Of a DNA stretch of 7,122 nt, positions 1 through 6,195 are shown in pieces. Every line of letters begins with the position of its first letter. Positions within the stretch are counted from its first letter, which is position 1. Both the position numbers and the translations under genes were made by a program. The DNA is from JBDTCS01 sp039923455 (GTDB lineage: Bacteria; Bacteroidota; Ignavibacteria; Palsa-1295), in contig JBDTCS010000029.1 in NCBI GenBank assembly GCA_039923455.1, positions 1 to 7,122 of the forward strand, written 5' to 3'. Under the pieces are notes generated by a model. That model was not told the DNA's origin, searched no databases, and worked only from the letters and a program-made list of their open reading frames with translations.

Positions 1-387
1 GCCGCCACACGAGATCACGATAACCTGCACAAACAAGAGCGACTCGTAACGATATTCTTTGCACTCGGTCTCGTCATCGCTGCCGTGCAATTATTTCTGG
101 AGCCGAATGGATATATGTTACTGGTGATCGAATTGGCTCCTGTACTCGCGGCGCTTTTGCATGCCTACGTCGAGAAGAACGCGCTTTCGGCACATACCAA
201 ACAATACGAACGAATGGCTGGGCTATTTCATCGGGCGATGGTGCACATGCGTGAGTTGCTCGCAAGTGGTGCGCACAAAGAGGCACAGGAATTCATTCAA
301 GAGATCGGAAAAGAAGCGCTGATTGAGAATGGAGATTGGATTCTGACACACCGCGAACGCCCACTTGAGATGCCGAAGGGAGGATAA
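1..387 (+). CDS. C-terminal fragment of a two-TM membrane protein, SLATT-like (partial, 5' end outside window)
   Basis: The frame is open from base 1 to a TAA at 385-387, giving 128 residues with no start in the window; the GTG at 85 lies inside a membrane helix and is not a credible start. Two hydrophobic helices lie at about residues 15-33 and 38-57 of the fragment, separated by a short EPNG turn. A soluble, charged helical tail follows, with the segment LSAHTKQYERMAGLFHRA and the ending NGDWILTHRERPLE. A helical pair followed by a segment of this kind resembles SLATT-type (SMODS/SLOG-associated two-TM) domains, which in other bacteria sit at the ends of nucleotide- or ligand-sensing proteins and are proposed membrane effectors. 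That assignment rests on recalled family resemblance, and the upstream domains that would decide it are missing. The gene converges on the leftward lipoprotein gene at 473-805. No terminator with a T-run on the plus strand follows it. Confidence 0.8.
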   Translation, partial: AATRDHDNLHKQERLVTIFFALGLVIAAVQLFLEPNGYMLLVIELAPVLAALLHAYVEKNALSAHTKQYERMAGLFHRAMVHMRELLASGAHKEAQEFIQEIGKEALIENGDWILTHRERPLEMPKGG

Positions 388-409
388 CGAGTTGACGTTG
401 AAATCATCC

Positions 410-447
410 AAAAAAAATGCGGACAACCCAACTTAAGGGTTGCCCGC
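410..447 (-). terminator. Rho-independent terminator of the lipoprotein gene
   Basis: On the minus strand an 11-bp stem (arms 437-447 and 419-429, one G-U wobble) with a 7-nt TTAAGTT loop is followed by T at 418's complement region and a run of eight T (complement of 410-417). It lies 26 bases beyond the stop codon of the leftward lipoprotein gene. On the plus strand the wobble becomes an A-C mismatch and no T-run follows, so it should work only leftward. Confidence 0.85.
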
Positions 448-472
448 AAAAATTAGCTGACTCTGGAGTTTC

Positions 473-805
473 TTAGTGGCGAGCGCGCAAAATGCTATCG
501 GTCTTGCGTGCGGTCTCGGCTGCTTTGTCGACAACTTCGGCCGAACGCGTTACGGTGCTATTTGCTCTATCGACGGCTCTGTTCGCTTTGTCGATCGCAT
601 CACCCGAGTTCGGATTTGTGTTGTTCGTTGTTGTCGTATTTGTCGTTGTGTTTGCTGGCGTGGATGGAGCCGGAGTCGTCGAAGGCTGCACGACAACAGT
701 TGTTGCTGGCACAGGGGTCTGGTCTGCCGGCTTTTCTGAGCAGCTTATCATCACAGTTCCACCGAATGCCAATCCAAGAAATACGAGTGCGCGATAGTTT
801 TTCAT
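473..805 (-). CDS. Small lipoprotein with Thr/Asn/Pro linker and heptad-repeat helix (Lpp-like architecture)
   Basis: The protein has 110 residues from the ATG at 803-805. The frame extends upstream to 871, but the extra 22 residues would sit in front of a complete signal peptide, so the inner start is preferred; no clear Shine-Dalgarno precedes either. Residues 1-21 form a type II signal peptide with a hydrophobic core (ALVFLGLAFGG) and a lipobox ending I-S-C22, so Cys22 should be diacylated by Lgt. Residues 27-66 are a low-complexity Pro/Thr/Val then Thr/Asn linker. Residues 72-106 read as five consecutive heptads with small residues at one core position (A74, A81, S88, A95, T102) and V78, V85, V92, A99, L106 at the other, predicting a narrow coiled coil. 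This design recalls the murein lipoprotein Lpp, but the C-terminus is RARH, not Lys, so covalent peptidoglycan attachment of the Lpp type is not supported. Function is unknown; a periplasmic spacer or tether is inference. Confidence 0.85.
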   Translation of the reverse strand: MKNYRALVFLGLAFGGTVMISCSEKPADQTPVPATTVVVQPSTTPAPSTPANTTTNTTTTNNTNPNSGDAIDKANRAVDRANSTVTRSAEVVDKAAETARKTDSILRARH

Positions 806-855
806 ACTATTATTAGGTTTAGTTAAAGTTATTGTTTGGACGTCCACTCCGGCTG

Positions 856-887
856 CCCAATATCGGGACAAAAGGGCAATATTGCCC
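856..887. promoter_or_regulatory. Pair of palindromes, possible operator
   Basis: GGGCAATATTGCCC at 874-887 is a perfect 14-bp palindrome. Six bases to its left, CCCAATATCGGG at 856-867 is a near-perfect palindrome with the same AATAT core and one mismatched pair. They lie 50-80 bases upstream of the lipoprotein start in a region shared by two divergent genes, a usual place for a dimeric regulator to bind. No regulator is encoded nearby and no family is assigned. Confidence 0.35.
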
Positions 888-1134
888 GTGCTCGGTATGT
901 GAACAGTCGCCCAACGAGAAGGTGCCTCAAAGTATGGTGGCTATCCTCAAACACTACTTTTCCTAGAGCTTCACTTCTCGGCCTTCTACCTGCGTATTGC
1001 GAATTAAACCTTTTTGCGTTTCGTGCTTCTTGAAAACTGTGACCTATTGTGTTGCGTTGTCTTGAAGTTGAGATTTTTCTCGAGGACTTGTTTTGAAGAG
1101 TTTAATATTTTGTTTTTAACAACTACTACGTAGC

Positions 1135-1141
1135 GAGAGGG
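1135..1141 (+). promoter_or_regulatory. Ribosome binding site of the DUF1800 gene
   Basis: GAGAGGG ends six bases before the ATG at 1148. This fixes the start, which also begins directly with the twin-arginine signal. Confidence 0.7.
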
Positions 1142-1147
1142 ATAATT

Positions 1148-2932
1148 ATGGAAAGAAGAGCTTTTCTTGTCGGAGGCGGAATGTTTGCCGGACTCGCAGG
1201 AGCCGCAACGATGCTACCCACATCCTCCAAAGCAAAGGTCGGAGGCCCGGCTGCAAATCTTTTGAATCAGATCATTGGCTCACAAAGCGGTTCCTCGCTA
1301 TCGAGGCAGACGCTGCCACTCGAAGCACAATCGAATGACCTCACACCATACACGGGTGCATGGACCGATGTGCAATTGAATCATTTGCTTCGCCGATCGA
1401 TGTTGGGTGTTCCCTTCAGTCAGTATACAACCGCCAAAGCTATGGGGACGATGTCTTCGGTTGTAAACAAGCTTCTTGACAACACATTGCCGCTGCCCGC
1501 GAAATTTGCTTCGTATCTGGATGAGTATCTAACGGTCGATTCAAAAATCACAGATCCCAATCTACGCTACATCGATAGCAACAATAAGCAGCGCCTGGAA
1601 GTGATGCGCACACAACAGGTTGTCAATTGGTGGTTTGATCTGATGGTCAAGGAGAATCTCTCTATTCGCGAAAAGATGACGCTCATGTGGAGCAATCACT
1701 TTGTCACCGGCACCGATGCAAATCGGCACGCAGGTCATGCGTACACCTACAATCAGATGCTGCGAGCGAACTCGCTTGGAAATCTGAAAACGTTTGCGTA
1801 TGCGATGGCGACCGACCCGATGATGCTCGTCTATCTCAACGGCAATCAAAATTTTTACGGTAAAGATCCGATGACCGGCCGTGGATCAGGGAGTCATATC
1901 AACGAAAACTTTGCGCGTGAACTGATGGAGCTCTTCACGCTCGGCCTCATCGATCCGAAGACGGGCAAGCCAAACTACACCGAGGCCGATGTGCAGAGTG
2001 GCGCGAGTGCACTCACAGGATGGGCACCAACTGTTGTGGCTCCGTTCACAGGAGTGTTCTATCCAACGTCCCATGATGCGACACCGGTGCAGTATCTCGG
2101 TTCGACGCTTTCGAATCCATCACTGCAATCGGTGCTCGATACGATCTTTGGTTTGGGTCAAGGGTACAATGTGGCATGGTTTATTTGCCAGAAGATCTAT
2201 TGGAATTTTGTTTATTACGATTCCAGCTCAGCATCGAGTCAAGGTGTGATCGACGCAATGGCGAAGCTACTTCTTCAAAGCAACTGGGAGTTGGTGCCGG
2301 TCATGAAGGCATTGCTGAAGAGTGATCACTTCTATGATGCGAACGTGATCGGCTCACAACTAAAGAGTCCGACCAATTGGGCGGCAGGGATCGTGCGCGA
2401 GTTTCAATTGACGTATCCCGCATTCAGCAATGCCGACGCAACTGTGAGCGGTGTCGATGGAAAGGGCATCAATACCTATACTGATCCGAATCTTACGCTT
2501 TCTTACATTACCAACTCGATCATGGGGACAGAGCTTGGACAGATGCTACAAAATCCTCCGAATGTAAAAGGATGGCCCGGAGGTGAGAACTGGATCAGCA
2601 CAGGGACCTTCCCGCTACGCGAGACCGTGAGTCTCGGTGTGCTCGCAAATACTTTTGACGGTTCGGCGAAGGTGCGTGGAATAAAGATCACTTTTGCACC
2701 ACTCACCTGGATCAATTCCATTCCGGGTGCGGCGAACATGACAAGTGTGCAACTCGCAGCCGCCGCCGAAGCGCTAACAATCGCGTTGCAACTCGGACCG
2801 AAAGAGACAGCAACACTCTATGGCGCTTTGAATTTCCTAAAGCTACCCGAGACCGACTTCTATCTGAAGGATATATACGTACAGCAGTTCGCGGAGCTTA
2901 TCGCGCAACTGCCGGAATTCCAACTCTTGTAA
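1148..2932 (+). CDS. DUF1800 family protein with Tat-type signal peptide
   Basis: The protein has 594 residues, a common length for DUF1800 proteins. The N-terminus MERRAFL with the following Gly/Ala-rich hydrophobic stretch (residues 8-23) is a twin-arginine signal, with possible cleavage near SKA (28-30). Family hallmarks run in order: HLLRRSMLGVPF (79-90), REKMTLMWSNHFVTG (174-188), NFARELMELFTLGL (254-267), YTEADVQSGASALTGW (277-292), ICQKIYWNFVYY (346-357), LLKSDHFYD (389-397), KSPTNWAAGIVREF (406-419), GQMLQNPPNVKGWPGGENW (464-482) and the usual PEFQLL ending (589-594). No biochemical activity is established for DUF1800. Its gene very often precedes a DUF1501 gene, as here with an 88-base gap, so the two probably act together outside the cytoplasm. 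Unlike its partner it has no type IX sorting domain. A strong ribosome site lies just upstream. Confidence 0.93.
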   Translation: MERRAFLVGGGMFAGLAGAATMLPTSSKAKVGGPAANLLNQIIGSQSGSSLSRQTLPLEAQSNDLTPYTGAWTDVQLNHLLRRSMLGVPFSQYTTAKAMGTMSSVVNKLLDNTLPLPAKFASYLDEYLTVDSKITDPNLRYIDSNNKQRLEVMRTQQVVNWWFDLMVKENLSIREKMTLMWSNHFVTGTDANRHAGHAYTYNQMLRANSLGNLKTFAYAMATDPMMLVYLNGNQNFYGKDPMTGRGSGSHINENFARELMELFTLGLIDPKTGKPNYTEADVQSGASALTGWAPTVVAPFTGVFYPTSHDATPVQYLGSTLSNPSLQSVLDTIFGLGQGYNVAWFICQKIYWNFVYYDSSSASSQGVIDAMAKLLLQSNWELVPVMKALLKSDHFYDANVIGSQLKSPTNWAAGIVREFQLTYPAFSNADATVSGVDGKGINTYTDPNLTLSYITNSIMGTELGQMLQNPPNVKGWPGGENWISTGTFPLRETVSLGVLANTFDGSAKVRGIKITFAPLTWINSIPGAANMTSVQLAAAAEALTIALQLGPKETATLYGALNFLKLPETDFYLKDIYVQQFAELIAQLPEFQLL

Positions 2933-2954
2933 TTCCACATCTATCAATCATCGA

Positions 2955-2999
2955 TATAATCTCAGATAATTTTCTACAAGTGTACTTCTACAAGTGTAC
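2955..2999 (+). promoter_or_regulatory. TATAAT box followed by a tandem 14-bp repeat, possible internal promoter/operator
   Basis: The 88-base gap between the two DUF genes contains a perfect TATAAT at 2955-2960. Starting 11 bases later are two exact, abutting copies of TTCTACAAGTGTAC (2972-2985 and 2986-2999). Each copy contains the dyad TACA-AG-TGTA, so the tandem makes two operator-like half-turn-spaced sites about where transcription would begin. No good -35 lies 16-18 bases upstream of TATAAT (nearest TTGTAA at 2927-2932 is 22 away), so the promoter reading is weak; the repeat itself is certain. Confidence 0.4.
2972..2999. repeat. Tandem direct repeat, 2 x 14 bp
   Basis: TTCTACAAGTGTAC occurs twice head to tail with no mismatch, immediately upstream of the DUF1501 ribosome site. 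It could be a duplicated protein-binding site or a simple slippage duplication. Confidence 0.9.
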
Positions 3000-3006
3000 A
3001 ACGTAT

Positions 3007-3012
3007 AAGGAA
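3007..3012 (+). promoter_or_regulatory. Ribosome binding site of the DUF1501 gene
   Basis: AAGGAA lies eight bases before the ATG at 3021 and supports that start. Confidence 0.65.
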
Positions 3013-3020
3013 GACAAGTT

Positions 3021-4649
3021 ATGAAACGTCGTGACTTTTTGAAACAAGGATTGACGATCGGTGTAGCTGCGAATGCATTGCCACTGATGCTCGGTGGTTT
3101 CCCGATCAAGGCGCTAGGACGATCACCCTTGCGCTCGGCACTCGAAACACAGGGTGGCACGAATAACAATGTACTCGTGATCATTCAGCTCGCAGGTGGA
3201 AATGATGGATTGAATTGCGTTGTCCCGTATTCCAATCCACTCTATAAGACGATGCGTCCAACACTCGGACTGGACAAGACTGCCGATGGATTGCTCGTGT
3301 TGCCGGATCATGACACGCTCGCGTTTCACGGTGGAATGGATGGAATGCTCGGCATGTATAACGCAGGAAAACTCGCACTACTCCAAAACGTTGGATATCC
3401 TGCCCCAATTCTTTCGCACTTTCGAGGCACCGATATTTGGAACACCGCGACCGATAGCGGTATCTACTCGACGACCGGTTGGGTGGGGCGTGTGCTCAAC
3501 GATCTGAATCCGGGATATCCACCATCCGTGATTCCTGCGGGAAGTCAGCCGCTTGCAATTCAATTCGGTAGCTCGCTCAGCAATCTCTTCCTCGGACAAA
3601 ATGGAGGTATGGGAATTGCGATCAACAAACTTCCGACGACCGATAATCCGAGCACGCACTTCTATGATGCATTGCCTGCGAATCTGACGAATCCCTATAA
3701 AGAACTTGGATACGTTCGCTCGATTCAGGAAGAAGGGGAAGTATATTCGACGAGCCTCGTGAAGCGCTCGGTGAATACGAACAAAGTGGATTACACAACG
3801 CTCGCTCCGAACAACACACTCGCAACGCAGCTTTCCTATGTAGCACAAGTGATTGCCAGCGGATTTACGACGAAGATATTTCTGGTCACGCTCGGTGGCT
3901 TCGATACGCATAGCAATCAGTTGACCGACCAGGCAACGTTGCTCAAGCAGCTTTCGGAAGCGACAAGCGCTTTCCAGCAAGATCTTGAAGCCTTTGGCGT
4001 TGCGGACAAAGTGGTCACGATGACCTACTCCGAATTTGGTCGCAGACCGCTCGAGAACGGCTCCGGCACCGATCACGGAACCGCAGCACCGCACTTTGTA
4101 TTTGGCACGCAGGTGAAGGGCAAAGTCTACGGAGCGGATCCGAACCTCGCAGCGACCGCACTTGTGAGTGGAAACCTTGCGTATGAAACCGATCACGATT
4201 TCCGAAATGTCTATGCAACGATGCTCAACGAGTGGTTGCTCGGTGGCAGCACGACCGATAACATGACGGAGATCAACAACGTACTCTCAGCAAGCAATGG
4301 GCACACCTATTCAACGACGAATACATGGACGAGCCTCGGTATCATCAAACCGCAAGCCGGCGTTGCAACGGGGCAGCCTTCGAGCATTGGTCTCATGCTA
4401 ATGCAAAACTATCCGAATCCGTTTGTCGCATCGACTACGATCGAATACGCGCTTCCAGAACGCACTGCCGTCGAGCTCAGTATTTGGAACACAGCCGGTG
4501 AAGAGGTTGCGCGTATTGTCGATGGAACACAATCGAGTGGCATTCACTCTGCCGAGTTCGCATCGGGTCGTTTGCCGAGTGGCGCCTACATCTATCGTCT
4601 CAAAACACCAACAACGCAAGTCACGAAGCAGATGGTGATCGTAAAATAA
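3021..4649 (+). CDS. DUF1501 family protein with Tat signal and type IX secretion sorting domain
   Basis: The protein has 542 residues. MKRRDFLKQG is a near-ideal twin-arginine motif, followed by a hydrophobic stretch to about residue 26. The DUF1501 domain (about 48-425) opens with NNVLVIIQLAGGNDGLNCVVPY (48-70) and contains SHFRGTDIWNTA (132-143), TLGGFDTHSNQ (290-300), MTYSEFGRRPLENGSGTDHG (334-353) and AAPHFVFG (355-362). DUF1501 is related to the alkaline phosphatase/sulfatase fold; the Asp and His residues in GGNDG, FDTH and DHG are candidates for a metal site, by inference only. Residues about 458-542 form a type A T9SS sorting domain: MQNYPNPF, TTIEYALPE, IWNTAGEEV, LPSGAYIYRL and the final KQMVIVK. 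This predicts Tat export followed by secretion or anchoring at the cell surface through T9SS. It follows the DUF1800 gene and is closed by the hairpin at 4705-4746. Confidence 0.94.
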   Translation: MKRRDFLKQGLTIGVAANALPLMLGGFPIKALGRSPLRSALETQGGTNNNVLVIIQLAGGNDGLNCVVPYSNPLYKTMRPTLGLDKTADGLLVLPDHDTLAFHGGMDGMLGMYNAGKLALLQNVGYPAPILSHFRGTDIWNTATDSGIYSTTGWVGRVLNDLNPGYPPSVIPAGSQPLAIQFGSSLSNLFLGQNGGMGIAINKLPTTDNPSTHFYDALPANLTNPYKELGYVRSIQEEGEVYSTSLVKRSVNTNKVDYTTLAPNNTLATQLSYVAQVIASGFTTKIFLVTLGGFDTHSNQLTDQATLLKQLSEATSAFQQDLEAFGVADKVVTMTYSEFGRRPLENGSGTDHGTAAPHFVFGTQVKGKVYGADPNLAATALVSGNLAYETDHDFRNVYATMLNEWLLGGSTTDNMTEINNVLSASNGHTYSTTNTWTSLGIIKPQAGVATGQPSSIGLMLMQNYPNPFVASTTIEYALPERTAVELSIWNTAGEEVARIVDGTQSSGIHSAEFASGRLPSGAYIYRLKTPTTQVTKQMVIVK

Positions 4650-4704
4650 AATGTGTGGACACTAATGTCGGTTTCGATTTTCTTTGTGTGTTTTCCGTCT
4701 AACA

Positions 4705-4746
4705 AAAGTGGCGGACTCTGTAGAAGAGTCCGCTATTTTGTTTTGT
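4705..4746 (+). terminator. Rho-independent terminator, probably bidirectional, between convergent transcription units
   Basis: A perfect 9-bp stem (GCGGACTCT 4711-4719 with AGAGTCCGC 4725-4733) has a 5-nt GTAGA loop, extends with wobble and A-T pairs outward, and is followed by TATTTTGTTTTG on the plus strand. The minus strand also shows a T-rich tail (complement of 4702-4708), so the same hairpin can end both the DUF1800-DUF1501 unit and the leftward lgt operon that stops at 4796. Confidence 0.85.
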
Positions 4747-4795
4747 CGAAGATTCTAAATTAGATTTATGAATCCGTAGAGAAAGCAGAAAAGCT

Positions 4796-4966
4796 TTACC
4801 CCTCCGGCAATCGCTTTTCGACGAAGCGGGCGATATAGAAGAGGATAATTCCGAGACCGGCGTAGAGGTATTCGTCGCCCATCGAATTTCTTGCGATACC
4901 GAGCGTGAGTCCGACGCCAGTAGTCGCGATGCCGAGTGCTTGCAGCGCTTTCAAAAGATTTCTCAT
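4796..4966 (-). CDS. Small two-helix membrane protein, unknown function
   Basis: An ATG at 4964-4966 opens a 56-codon frame ending in TAA at 4798-4796. The product has two hydrophobic segments, about residues 8-24 (LQALGIATTGVGLTLGI) and 34-48 (LYAGLGIILFYIARF), joined by a short polar turn (RNSMGDEY) and ended by a basic tail, VEKRLPEG. Basic residues R2 and K6 at the front and R47, K51, R52 at the back fit a helical hairpin with both ends in the cytoplasm. The start lies four bases after the stop of the DUF836-like gene, and GGAGG (complement of 4977-4981) sits ten bases upstream, overlapping the end of that gene, so translation as the third gene of the lgt operon is likely. No family was recognised. 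It is short enough to be missed by usual gene-calling cut-offs. Confidence 0.75.
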   Translation of the reverse strand: MRNLLKALQALGIATTGVGLTLGIARNSMGDEYLYAGLGIILFYIARFVEKRLPEG

Positions 4967-4970
4967 CGTG

Positions 4971-5258
4971 TTACGACCTCCAAAATTTCCATGAACGGCG
5001 AGCCTTGAGTTTTTGGATCAGTTGATCGCGCGTTGTGCGATATTTAAATGCGAGTTTGCCATTAATCAGTATCACCGGAATCTTGTCCCAATAGAGATCA
5101 TACATCGCATCACCTTTTCGGATCTTCACGATCTCGACATCGAAATCGAAATACTCTTTCGCATCTTCGATCTCCTCGAACGCCTCATCACATAGCGAAC
5201 AGCCTTCTTCTTTCGTGATAAATGTTAGGATCGGTCGATCGGTCGTAGGTTCAGGCAT
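4971..5258 (-). CDS. Glutaredoxin-like (DUF836) thioredoxin-fold protein
   Basis: The protein has 95 residues, typical for this family. It shows a short thioredoxin-like fold: strand ILTFITKEEG (10-19), redox motif C20-S-L-C23 followed by DEAFEEI as the first helix, strand FDVEIVKI (39-46), the cis-proline motif K-I-P-V-I-L-I-N-G (about 59-67) and LAFKYR as the last strand, with a basic C-terminal helix. The CSLCDEA motif and the IPVI-NGK turn are hallmarks of the DUF836/glutaredoxin-like group, for which a thiol-disulfide role is likely but substrates are not known. No signal peptide is visible, so it should be cytoplasmic. It begins five bases after the lgt stop; AAGGAG (complement of 5275-5280) is 16 bases upstream, rather far, so translational coupling to lgt is plausible. 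Confidence 0.88.
   Translation of the reverse strand: MPEPTTDRPILTFITKEEGCSLCDEAFEEIEDAKEYFDFDVEIVKIRKGDAMYDLYWDKIPVILINGKLAFKYRTTRDQLIQKLKARRSWKFWRS
4977..4981 (-). promoter_or_regulatory. Ribosome binding site of the 56-residue membrane protein
   Basis: GGAGG on the minus strand lies ten bases before the ATG at 4966, within the last codons of the upstream gene. It is the best evidence that the small frame is translated. Confidence 0.65.
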
Positions 5259-5263
5259 AGCGT

Positions 5264-6148
5264 TTATGCGGTCGCTCCTTTTGGCTCGTGAAAGCCGCGC
5301 TTTAGGAAGATGCTACCAATGACAATCATACCAACCGAGATCCACTGCGCCATAGAGAGTCCCCAATAGAGTGGATTGATACGAATGAACTCGATCATCA
5401 AGCGCTCAAAGCCCATGACGATCAGCGTGAGCATGAAGAGCTTACCGTGAATTGCTTCGAAGGCAGCGCGTTTGCGCCAAAGAAATATAAAAGCGATGAC
5501 GCAAAAAAGTGTTTCGTAGACCGGTGCCGGATGCACGGTCACGACTTCATCGAAGCGCGTGATCTGTTGCCCAAGTTGATCTACGCCACGCGAGATCATT
5601 CTGAGCGAGTCATACGCCCAGGCCGAACGCGCTGCGCTATCTTTTGCAAAATAATCCGAGAGCGTTGCAACAGGTTTTGCCGTGCCTTGCGGATAGGACA
5701 TCGCCCACGGAAGCCTCGAAGGAATTCCGTAGTCACCGTCACCTGCGAGCTGACAACCGATTCGTCCGATACCATAGGCAAGCAGAACGGTCGGCGAGAT
5801 CATATCGGCAAAAATCAGAAACGGCACCTTACGGCGCTTGAGGTAAGCGTAAATCCAGATCGTCGCGACAATGAATCCACCATAGAACGTCAGCCCGGCA
5901 GGGGAGATGATCTGATGCACCGGATCCGCGACAAAATCCTGCCAGTTCTCAAGAATACTGAATAGCTTCGAACCTCCAACTCCACCGAGCAACGCGATCA
6001 TCGTGATCTGCGAAGAAATGCTCTCGTCCATCTTTCGACGTTTGAGCTCGGAGGTGAATAGATAATTCGCCACCAAAAATGCAATCGCAAGCATCAGGCC
6101 AAAGCTATAAAGCGTCAGTGGTCCGATCTTCAAGATCACAGGATACAT
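5264..6148 (-). CDS. lgt: Prolipoprotein diacylglyceryl transferase
   Basis: Lgt transfers diacylglycerol from phosphatidylglycerol to the lipobox cysteine of prolipoproteins in the inner membrane, the first step of lipoprotein maturation. The 294-residue product matches the family length (E. coli 291) and is polytopic. Seen motifs: IGPLTLYSFGLMLAIAF (8-24), GGVGGSKLFSILEN (55-68), GLTFYGGFIV (85-94), GIGRIGCQLAGDGDYG (126-141), HPAPVYE (206-212) and FERLMIEFIR (247-256). R129, R249 and E253 line up with E. coli R143, R239 and E243. The signature asparagine (E. coli N146) is Cys132 and the loop histidine (H103) is Tyr89, as in many non-proteobacterial Lgts. About 20-25 extra residues lie between G141 and H206. 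The start gives the expected N-terminus, although no Shine-Dalgarno is visible. A TAACTTTG -7-like element lies 48 bases upstream. It heads a three-gene leftward operon. Confidence 0.96.
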   Translation of the reverse strand: MYPVILKIGPLTLYSFGLMLAIAFLVANYLFTSELKRRKMDESISSQITMIALLGGVGGSKLFSILENWQDFVADPVHQIISPAGLTFYGGFIVATIWIYAYLKRRKVPFLIFADMISPTVLLAYGIGRIGCQLAGDGDYGIPSRLPWAMSYPQGTAKPVATLSDYFAKDSAARSAWAYDSLRMISRGVDQLGQQITRFDEVVTVHPAPVYETLFCVIAFIFLWRKRAAFEAIHGKLFMLTLIVMGFERLMIEFIRINPLYWGLSMAQWISVGMIVIGSIFLKRGFHEPKGATA

Positions 6149-6195
6149 GGAGTAACGGGTCTAAATGTGTGTAAGCGTCGCAATGAACTCACCGG

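Larger units (their letters stand above)
806..1147. other. Non-coding divergent intergenic region
   Basis: These 342 bases separate the leftward lipoprotein gene from the rightward DUF1800 gene. They hold two neighbouring palindromes (856-867 and 874-887), a TAACTTTA sequence on the minus strand at 831-824 that is one base off the Bacteroidota -7 consensus TAnnTTTG, and an AT-rich TTTAATATTTTG at 1101-1112 that could be part of a promoter for the DUF1800 gene. No matching -33/-35 element at a normal distance was found for either. The 65-codon plus-strand frame at 836-1033 has no ribosome site and an arginine/cysteine-rich composition unlike the real genes. No RNA gene was recognised. Confidence 0.7.

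Noticed and set aside
492..797. Plus-strand frames opposite the lipoprotein, one of them hydrophobic and Val/Phe-rich
   Set aside because: The hydrophobicity comes from reading the complement of the Thr/Asn linker codons. The minus-strand frame has a signal peptide, lipobox, heptads and a terminator, so it is the real gene.
836..1033. 65-codon plus-strand frame in the divergent intergenic region
   Set aside because: It starts at a TTG without a ribosome site, has an atypical composition (Cys, Trp, Arg) and covers the palindromes.
3378..4196. Long open frame (272 codons) on the minus strand inside the DUF1501 gene
   Set aside because: It lies opposite a strongly supported gene with family motifs, and its product is arginine/cysteine-rich with no recognisable domain or ribosome site. 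It is a codon-usage shadow.
1148..4649. DUF1800-DUF1501 pair as a wholly new system
   Set aside because: The pairing of these two families with Tat signals is widespread in bacteria; only the distribution of the T9SS tail and the intergenic repeat are notable here.
5447..5965. Plus-strand open frame of 172 codons across lgt
   Set aside because: It is antisense to conserved Lgt motifs and has an arginine-rich composition without domains; it is a shadow of lgt.
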